From Eubacterium sp. (GTDB lineage: Bacteria > Bacillota_A > Clostridia > Lachnospirales > Lachnospiraceae), in NCBI GenBank assembly GCA_024687845.1, contig JAILEL010000445.1, positions 1 through 7,790 on the forward strand: a stretch of 7,790 bases of DNA, in the 5' to 3' direction. The notes beneath the pieces were generated by a model. It was not told where the DNA came from and searched no databases. It saw nothing but the letters and a program-made list of their open reading frames with translations. The translations under genes were made by a program, and so were the position numbers. This document shows positions 1-5,224 of this stretch, piece by piece (position 1 is the stretch's first letter; each line of letters starts with the position of its first letter).

Positions 1-2
1 TT

Positions 3-467
3 GCACTTAATATTGGTGGTGATGATTACATAACGAAGCCATTTACAACGAATATTCTTCTTGCCAAGGTTAAAGCGGTTCTTGCAAGATATGAGAAGGC
101 AAAGGAAAATGCCAGGCTTGTAGCCGAGTCATTTCAAAAAGCTTCTCCAACTTCAGATGAGAAGATATTTATCAGAGATGGGGTGTATCTTGATACATCT
201 ATGCGTAATCTTACTAAAAATGGACGGAGTGAAGAACTTCGAGATATGGAATATAAACTGATACTATATCTTCTGGAAAATGCCGGCAGAGTCATAACGA
301 GAGATGAGCTTCTGGAAAATGTATGGGGCGATGAATATACTTGTGATGCAACAATTACTGTACATATACGAGAACTCCGGGGAAAGATTGAGGATGATCC
401 TAAGAATCCAACTGTTATAAAAACAGTATGGGGCGTTGGATATGTTGTGGAAAAGGTGGATGAATGA
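3..467 (+). CDS. Response regulator, OmpR/PhoB family, 5'-truncated by window edge
   Basis: This is a DNA-binding response regulator of a two-component system, cytoplasmic, presumably phosphorylated by the kinase encoded next to it. Only the last 154 residues are in the window; complete family members have about 225-235, so the phospho-acceptor Asp is off the left edge. The visible part starts at the end of the receiver domain with GGDDYITKPF (residues 5-14), whose Lys-Pro is the conserved beta5 Lys. A short linker follows, then a winged-helix DNA-binding domain (about residues 55-151): the MEYKLILYLLENAGRVITRDELLENVWG helices, the recognition helix around TITVHIRELRGKIE, and the wing IKTVWGVGYVVE. 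The reading frame is open from base 3; the ATG at 183 is internal and not the real start. The stop overlaps the kinase start (ATGA), so the two are translationally coupled. The direct repeat at 1841-1860 is a plausible target (inference). Confidence 0.95.
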   Translation, partial: ALNIGGDDYITKPFTTNILLAKVKAVLARYEKAKENARLVAESFQKASPTSDEKIFIRDGVYLDTSMRNLTKNGRSEELRDMEYKLILYLLENAGRVITRDELLENVWGDEYTCDATITVHIRELRGKIEDDPKNPTVIKTVWGVGYVVEKVDE

Positions 468-1810
468 AGAGATATATAAATGCTGTGTTTATAATGTCTG
501 TGGTATTCATTATCGGTGTAATATTACTCATAGTTATAACTAAAGATTCAGGTGTTGGATCGGATAATAAGTCTCGCGAACAAATTGTTCTTCTGAATAA
601 GATTGCCAAGAGGGCTGAAGAAAATGTGGATAATCTTACACAGCTGGATGCAGAAGACTTTGAGTTCGGGTTTGTGATAATAGATAAAACTAACAATGTG
701 CTTTATTCCCACATTGAGGACTCTGCTATCTTGAATGATATTTCCGTGGAAAATGCAGTGCAGAATCGATACCCATATATGTTTCTAAAAAAAGGGGATA
801 GTGTATGGGGAACAGTCATTATGATTGATGACGGGATGGATGAGTTCAGAATATTAAGAACTCGTTTTATCGTTGGTACATGTATTTGCTGTTTACTTAT
901 ACTCATAGCTGCTTCGTGTTATGGGATTTATATCAGGAATGCGATAATTGTTCCGTTCAGAAAAATGAAAGATTTTGCTGCTAAAGTAGCTCAGGGGGAA
1001 CTGGATGAGCCGCTTGAAATGGACAGGGAAAAAATGTTCGGTGCTTTCACTGAAAGCTTTGATATCATGAGGGAAGAGCTTGCCGAGTCAAGAAAGAGAG
1101 AGCTTGAGCTTCAGAGGAAAGAGAAGGAGCTGGTCGCATCACTTAGTCATGATTTAAAAACTCCGGTTACCGGAATAAAGGTGACATCTGAATTTATTGA
1201 AATGAGACTGAGGATTAAGCTGGATTCGAAGGAAGAGGCTGATGTATCATTTAGCAAAGAAGAAATAGCTGATATGCTTGAAGATACATCCGGAATATAT
1301 CAGAAGACTGAACAGATTGATACACTTGTGTCGGATCTATTCACATCAACACTGGATGATCTGGGTGAATTCAGGGTAAATTCTACTGATGAAGAGTCAG
1401 AGGTTCTGCTTGGCATAGTTCATAGCTTTGATAATAAAGACCGTGTGATCATGAGTAATATTCCTGCGGTTATTATAAATGTAGATAAGAAACGAATGGC
1501 ACAGGTTATAGGAAATGTTATAGCAAATTCTTATAAATATGCTGATACCGTAATTGATATATCTTACGAGCTGGTAGATGGGTTCCTTGAGATGAGTATA
1601 AGAGACCATGGTCCCGGAGTTCCGGCAAATGAACTTGATCTAATAACCAACAAATTCTATCGTGGAAAGGATTGGGAAAATACAGATAAGGAAGGAAATG
1701 GCATGGGGCTATACATAGCAAAGTCCCTTATGCAGAAAATGAGTGGAGATCTAATAGCGGAGTCGGATGGGGATGGACTTCTGATTAAACTGATCATTCC
1801 GCTTAGCTAG
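464..1810 (+). CDS. Membrane sensor histidine kinase, HAMP/HisKA/HATPase
   Basis: This 448-residue sensor kinase pairs with the regulator just upstream. TM1 lies at about residues 6-26 and TM2 at about 135-157, leaving an extracytoplasmic sensor of about 108 residues with no recognised ligand-binding signature. A HAMP-like linker (158-210) and a charged coiled coil (about 205-224) lead to the H-box SLSHDLKTP, with phospho-acceptor His229. The N-box is GNVIANSYKYA (Asn351, Asn355), the G1 box DHGPGVP (Asp381), the F-box NKFYRG and the G2 box GNGMGL (Gly411-Gly415), so the catalytic domain looks complete. The DHp hairpin is about 18 residues longer than in EnvZ (acidic segment after EMRLRIKLDSKEE), followed by LVSDLFTSTLDDL, which resembles Lachnospiraceae kinases found beside ABC transporters (from memory). 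The start ATG overlaps the regulator stop and follows AAAAGGTGG at 451-459. The sensed signal is unknown. Confidence 0.95.
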   Translation: MKRYINAVFIMSVVFIIGVILLIVITKDSGVGSDNKSREQIVLLNKIAKRAEENVDNLTQLDAEDFEFGFVIIDKTNNVLYSHIEDSAILNDISVENAVQNRYPYMFLKKGDSVWGTVIMIDDGMDEFRILRTRFIVGTCICCLLILIAASCYGIYIRNAIIVPFRKMKDFAAKVAQGELDEPLEMDREKMFGAFTESFDIMREELAESRKRELELQRKEKELVASLSHDLKTPVTGIKVTSEFIEMRLRIKLDSKEEADVSFSKEEIADMLEDTSGIYQKTEQIDTLVSDLFTSTLDDLGEFRVNSTDEESEVLLGIVHSFDNKDRVIMSNIPAVIINVDKKRMAQVIGNVIANSYKYADTVIDISYELVDGFLEMSIRDHGPGVPANELDLITNKFYRGKDWENTDKEGNGMGLYIAKSLMQKMSGDLIAESDGDGLLIKLIIPLS

Positions 1811-1823
1811 CCTTTATACATTA

Positions 1824-1839
1824 TGATGACAAGTCATCA
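1824..1839. repeat. Short inverted repeat after kinase gene
   Basis: TGATGAC-AA-GTCATCA is a perfect 7-bp inverted repeat around a 2-base centre, 13 bases after the kinase stop. It is followed by a T-rich but interrupted tract. As RNA, only about a 5-6 bp AT-rich stem could form, so it would be a weak terminator at best. As DNA it could be a dyad operator site. The symmetry is seen; the function is inference. Confidence 0.4.
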
Positions 1840-1840
1840 C

Positions 1841-1860
1841 TTTAGAATTTTTTTAGAATT
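1841..1860 (+). promoter_or_regulatory. Direct-repeat box, putative response-regulator binding site
   Basis: TTTAGAATT occurs at 1841-1849 and again at 1852-1860, exactly 11 bp apart, about one helical turn. Two head-to-tail half-sites at 10-11 bp spacing are the usual operator geometry for OmpR/PhoB-family dimers. The box ends 16 bases before the candidate -35 of the ABC operon, a suitable place for an activator. The adjacent regulator (3-467) is the obvious candidate to bind here. The repeat is seen directly; which protein binds is inference. Confidence 0.6.
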
Positions 1861-1876
1861 TCATTATTTTCATTTT

Positions 1877-1905
1877 ATGAACTAGATTTTGGAGTCATAT
1901 ATAAT
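1877..1905 (+). promoter_or_regulatory. Putative sigma-A promoter for the ABC/hydrolase operon
   Basis: A perfect -10 hexamer TATAAT lies at 1900-1905, with a poor -35 (ATGAAC, 1877-1882, three of six matches) at a 17-bp spacer. A weak -35 with a strong -10 and an upstream direct repeat is typical of an activator-dependent promoter. Transcription would start near 1911-1913, giving a leader of about 26 bases before the ATPase start codon. Confidence 0.5.
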
Positions 1906-1920
1906 ACCCTTAGAATTAAG

Positions 1921-1930
1921 AAAGAAAGGG
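1921..1930 (+). promoter_or_regulatory. Ribosome binding site setting the ABC ATPase start
   Basis: The purine-rich AAAGAAAGGG ends 8 bases before ATG 1939. It overlaps the alternative in-frame GTG at 1930, so that GTG would have no usable site in front of it. This favours the ATG start, giving MASYILKTEKL. Confidence 0.7.
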
Positions 1931-1938
1931 TGTTATAT

Positions 1939-2700
1939 ATGGCTTCATATATTTTAAAAACAGAAAAACTTTGCAAGTCATTTTCAAATGGCGGCAGACA
2001 GCAGCATGTAATCAAGAACTTAGATTTGGAAATTATAGAGGGTGATTTTACAGTAATCATGGGAGCATCAGGGTCGGGAAAGTCCACACTTTTATATGCA
2101 CTATCCGGAATGGACAAGCCTTCAATGGGAAAGGTTCTCTTTGGTAACACAGAGATTCAGGACTATTCAAATGACGAGCTTGCAGTATTCCGTAGAGGCA
2201 ACTGTGGATTTGTATTTCAGAGCGTATATCTTTTGGAAAATCAGACCATCCTGGACAACGTTCTGACAGGAGCACTCATAGTTCAGAAGAATTCACCGGA
2301 CTTAGTTAAGAAAGCAAAGAATCTTCTTACAAAGGTTGGTATCTCACAGGAGATGTGGGATAAGTATCCTAATCAGCTGTCAGGTGGTGAGGCACAGCGA
2401 GTAGGTATAGTGAGAGCTGTAATCAATGATCCTAAGATCCTCTTTGCAGACGAACCAACAGGTCAGCTTAACTCTGCGTCTGGACAGGATGTGCTGGACA
2501 TCTTCACAGAGGTTCATAAGAACGGACAGAACATAGTAATGGTAACTCACGATCTAAAGACTGCGCTTAGAGGAACAAAGGTTATATTCCTGAGAGACGG
2601 TGGAATTGAAGGTGAATACAGAATGCCGGAATATGGAACAGACGATATGAGGGAGCGTCGAGCTGGACTCCAGCAGTTCTTAGACGAGATGGGATGGTAA
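1939..2700 (+). CDS. ABC transporter ATPase, MacB/LolD (type VII) family
   Basis: This 253-residue nucleotide-binding subunit hydrolyses ATP at the inner face of the membrane and drives the FtsX-type permease encoded next. Motifs in order: Walker A GASGSGKST (residues 42-50), Q-loop Gln94 (FVFQSVYLL), signature LSGGE (147-151), Walker B ILFADEP with Asp171 and catalytic Glu172, and H-loop His204 (VTHD). The D-loop reads QLNS rather than the common ALDS, so Asp is replaced by Asn178. The C-terminal tail ending in FLDEMGW also occurs in peptide-resistance-type ABC ATPases (family knowledge, from memory). Length is normal for the family. The ATG at 1939 is preferred over GTG 1930 because of the ribosome binding site. 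It is the first gene of the presumed operon and overlaps the permease. Asn codons split evenly AAC/AAT (7 and 7), more C-ending than in the AAT-dominated neighbours, which may mean higher expression. Confidence 0.95.
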   Translation: MASYILKTEKLCKSFSNGGRQQHVIKNLDLEIIEGDFTVIMGASGSGKSTLLYALSGMDKPSMGKVLFGNTEIQDYSNDELAVFRRGNCGFVFQSVYLLENQTILDNVLTGALIVQKNSPDLVKKAKNLLTKVGISQEMWDKYPNQLSGGEAQRVGIVRAVINDPKILFADEPTGQLNSASGQDVLDIFTEVHKNGQNIVMVTHDLKTALRGTKVIFLRDGGIEGEYRMPEYGTDDMRERRAGLQQFLDEMGW

Positions 2701-5195
2701 AGATGAAAATACTACGATTATCATTATTCAATTTAAAGAAAAGTAAAAAAGAAGCTTTTGCAATCGCATTTCTGACACTTGTATCGACTCTTATGATTGG
2801 AATATTTATGATAAATGCATCAAAGGTAGGAAGTGCATTCGACAGAAGTTTTGAGGAAAGTGGAAGTGTTAATAACGCTTTTTACATGGACGAGGAATGT
2901 TATCGTGATACGTATAGAGATATACTTGAAAAGGAGTACGCTGTAGACAAATTAAGCAAATGTAATGCTTTACATGGACTTGTATCAGTAGAGAAGGATG
3001 GTGAGAAAACAGATTATTATATGCTGTTTGTTACTGAGGATACAGAGTTAAAGCTGGAAAATTTTGCTAAGCTGGAAAGCTTGTCCGAGTCGGAGATTAG
3101 CAGTATAGAGCATCCGATATGGCTGCCATCTCACTTTAAGTATAACATGGGCTATCAGGCAGGAGATATACTTAATGTTGTATCTAAAGGAACAAAGTAC
3201 CCATTTACTGTTGTTGGATTTTACAATACAGGTCTATTTGGCTATTCCGGAATGGGATATAAATGTATTGTTAATACTTCGGATTTCAGACTTTTATCAA
3301 GCTTTTATAGTAAGGAAATACTCGTTTCATTTGATGCTTCGGATGACTTTTATATGAAGGATTATTTTGACAGATGTAAGGAAGTAACTGGAGAAAATCT
3401 AAAAGGAGAAGTCTCCACATGGTTTGATGATGAGAAGACTTGTGAAACAACATATATAAATATTGTTTTATATTTGATGATTCTGATATCACTTATTTCT
3501 TTTGCTGCTTCGTGTTTTCTGATGATTAAAAAAATTGGAGATGATATAGAAGATCAGATGCAAAGTATCGGTGTACTGGAAGCGTTGGGATATAGGAGCG
3601 GGGAGATATCCTTGGCCTATGTATATGAATATGCTATTTCTTCTGGCGTAGGCGCTTTAATCGGTGGTATATTAGCAGTTTTGATTACACCGCTGGTAGA
3701 AAATACTATATCAGCAATGCTTGGAAGAGGGTGGAGTGGTCATTCAGGAGTTGTAAAAATCATACCAGTTATATTCATGATAATCTTTCTTTGTACATTT
3801 ATTTCATTTATTAAGGCTCGCAGAGTAAAGAAATATCCGCCGGTTATAGCATTTAGAAAGGGCATTAGCACACATCATTTTAAGCGAAATATTCTCCCGT
3901 TAGAAAAATTAAAGAAATATATAAATCTAAGGCTATCATTTAAGGATAGTATAAGAAATATCAGATCACATTTGGGAATCTGTCTCTGTATAATTCTTGC
4001 AGGAACTTCATTTCTTTTCTGCTCAGTATCATTATCATTCCTCGGCAAAGGTACTGATGGCTTTATTGAAATCGGAGGTGAGGAAATAGGAGACATTGAT
4101 ATCACACTTAATTCCGGTGTGGATCCATATAAGATAGCAGAAGAGTTGGAAAGTATGCCGGAAGTAAGGAAGGTTCTTGTTGCTTACGAAACATACGATA
4201 TTAATGTTAAAGAATCAGAAAACAGTGGATTTACATACGGCTTTGATGATTATTCTCAGGTTGAGATAATTAAGCCTTCGATTGGAAGTTATCCTGAACT
4301 GGATAATGAGATAATGATTTCTATAGCCAGGAGCAGAAATGAAAACAGAAATGTTGGAGATAGTATAGTATTAGAAGTAAATGGAATTGAACAGGAATAC
4401 ATTATTACCGGAATTGCAAGTAATTTGATGAATGGCTATAACTGTCTTTATGTCACATCTGATGGATACAGGAGATTAAATGGCCTTGCTACGGCAGATT
4501 TTTTACATGTATATCTGGAAGATGGTATCGATGTTGATGAATTTGAAACTAATTTATATGCAATCTATGGAATGAGTGCAGAGGAAGCTTTAGCATCATC
4601 GGAATCAGGGGGTTCTCTGGAACAACAGCTGAGTGCCGAGGCACAGCATAAGATAGCTAGTCTTATTTCCAGATATGGAGTTACAAGTCTTGATTGGGCT
4701 GTTCAGGTTGGGGACGAGATATATACAGGAAACAGTAGAGAGTTTGTAATAAAAGATATAAGTCAGGCCAGGAATGCAATTGAATCTCAGATAAGAACGA
4801 TTGTGATTGGGCTATATGCCTTCTGTATAGTGTCGATAATCTTAGATGGAATAATAGTTGCAGTTATATTAGGAATAATTGCCTCATCAAATGTTAAGAG
4901 AAGACGAAAAGAACTTGGTATTATGAAGGGACTTGGTTTTTCATCAAAGGATCTTATGACACAGATTGCGGTAGGGTTTATGCCGGTTACTTGTCTGTCT
5001 GTTATTATATCTGCATTTTTAGCTGTATATCTGAATAAAACACTTTGGATTATTGCTTTTGGTGTTGATATTCATACAAATATCCCACTGCTTATAATTG
5101 TCAGTATACTTATGGCAGGATTCTGCTATCTAATGACTTATATATCTGCTGGAAAGATAAAGAAGATATCAGTAACAGAACTTATGACAGAGTAA
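2694..5195 (+). CDS. FtsX-like ABC transporter permease, two-module, 8 TM
   Basis: This 833-residue integral membrane protein partners the upstream ATPase. Predicted segments: TM1 21-41, a large extracytoplasmic domain about 45-252, TM2 256-277, TM3 312-334, TM4 354-374; then a second module with TM5 427-447, an extracytoplasmic domain about 450-702, TM6 704-729, TM7 760-780 and TM8 797-818. Each module has the FtsX cytoplasmic motif after its second helix: IGVLEALGY (292-300) and KELGIMKGLGF (739-749), so the gene is an internal duplication and one chain can form the whole transmembrane unit. This differs from the 10-TM BceB layout with a single large outer domain. ATG 2694 overlaps the ATPase stop; the in-frame ATG at 2703 (MKILRLSLFNL) is an equally acceptable start and leaves three fewer residues. 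Likely roles are antimicrobial peptide resistance, lipid/lipoprotein handling or mechanotransmission to the secreted hydrolase; the substrate is not readable. Confidence 0.92.
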   Translation: MVKMKILRLSLFNLKKSKKEAFAIAFLTLVSTLMIGIFMINASKVGSAFDRSFEESGSVNNAFYMDEECYRDTYRDILEKEYAVDKLSKCNALHGLVSVEKDGEKTDYYMLFVTEDTELKLENFAKLESLSESEISSIEHPIWLPSHFKYNMGYQAGDILNVVSKGTKYPFTVVGFYNTGLFGYSGMGYKCIVNTSDFRLLSSFYSKEILVSFDASDDFYMKDYFDRCKEVTGENLKGEVSTWFDDEKTCETTYINIVLYLMILISLISFAASCFLMIKKIGDDIEDQMQSIGVLEALGYRSGEISLAYVYEYAISSGVGALIGGILAVLITPLVENTISAMLGRGWSGHSGVVKIIPVIFMIIFLCTFISFIKARRVKKYPPVIAFRKGISTHHFKRNILPLEKLKKYINLRLSFKDSIRNIRSHLGICLCIILAGTSFLFCSVSLSFLGKGTDGFIEIGGEEIGDIDITLNSGVDPYKIAEELESMPEVRKVLVAYETYDINVKESENSGFTYGFDDYSQVEIIKPSIGSYPELDNEIMISIARSRNENRNVGDSIVLEVNGIEQEYIITGIASNLMNGYNCLYVTSDGYRRLNGLATADFLHVYLEDGIDVDEFETNLYAIYGMSAEEALASSESGGSLEQQLSAEAQHKIASLISRYGVTSLDWAVQVGDEIYTGNSREFVIKDISQARNAIESQIRTIVIGLYAFCIVSIILDGIIVAVILGIIASSNVKRRRKELGIMKGLGFSSKDLMTQIAVGFMPVTCLSVIISAFLAVYLNKTLWIIAFGVDIHTNIPLLIIVSILMAGFCYLMTYISAGKIKKISVTELMTE

Positions 5196-5224
5196 TTTAG
5201 GCACTTTTATGAAAGGAAAAACAA

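Noticed and set aside
183..467. Stand-alone 94-residue DNA-binding protein starting at ATG 183
   Set aside because: The frame is open upstream to base 3 and encodes the end of a receiver domain (GGDDYITKPF), so this ATG is internal to a response regulator.
415..696. Minus-strand open frames across the window (415-696, 703-906, 1397-1721, 1875-2275, 3286-3492, 3875-4105, 5797-6009, 7178-7402)
   Set aside because: All are short, lie opposite genes with clear motifs, and their translations show no recognisable domain; they are shadows of the plus-strand genes.
1930..1938. GTG 1930 as start of the ABC ATPase
   Set aside because: It lies within the ribosome binding site AAAGAAAGGG; ATG 1939 has proper spacing and gives the usual family N-terminus.
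3175..3357. Small plus-strand frame inside the permease gene
   Set aside because: Out-of-frame within a well-supported membrane protein gene, with no ribosome binding site or recognisable product.
5196..5224. Independent promoter or terminator between permease and hydrolase genes
   Set aside because: Only 29 bases, holding a ribosome binding site; no hairpin or promoter hexamers are visible.
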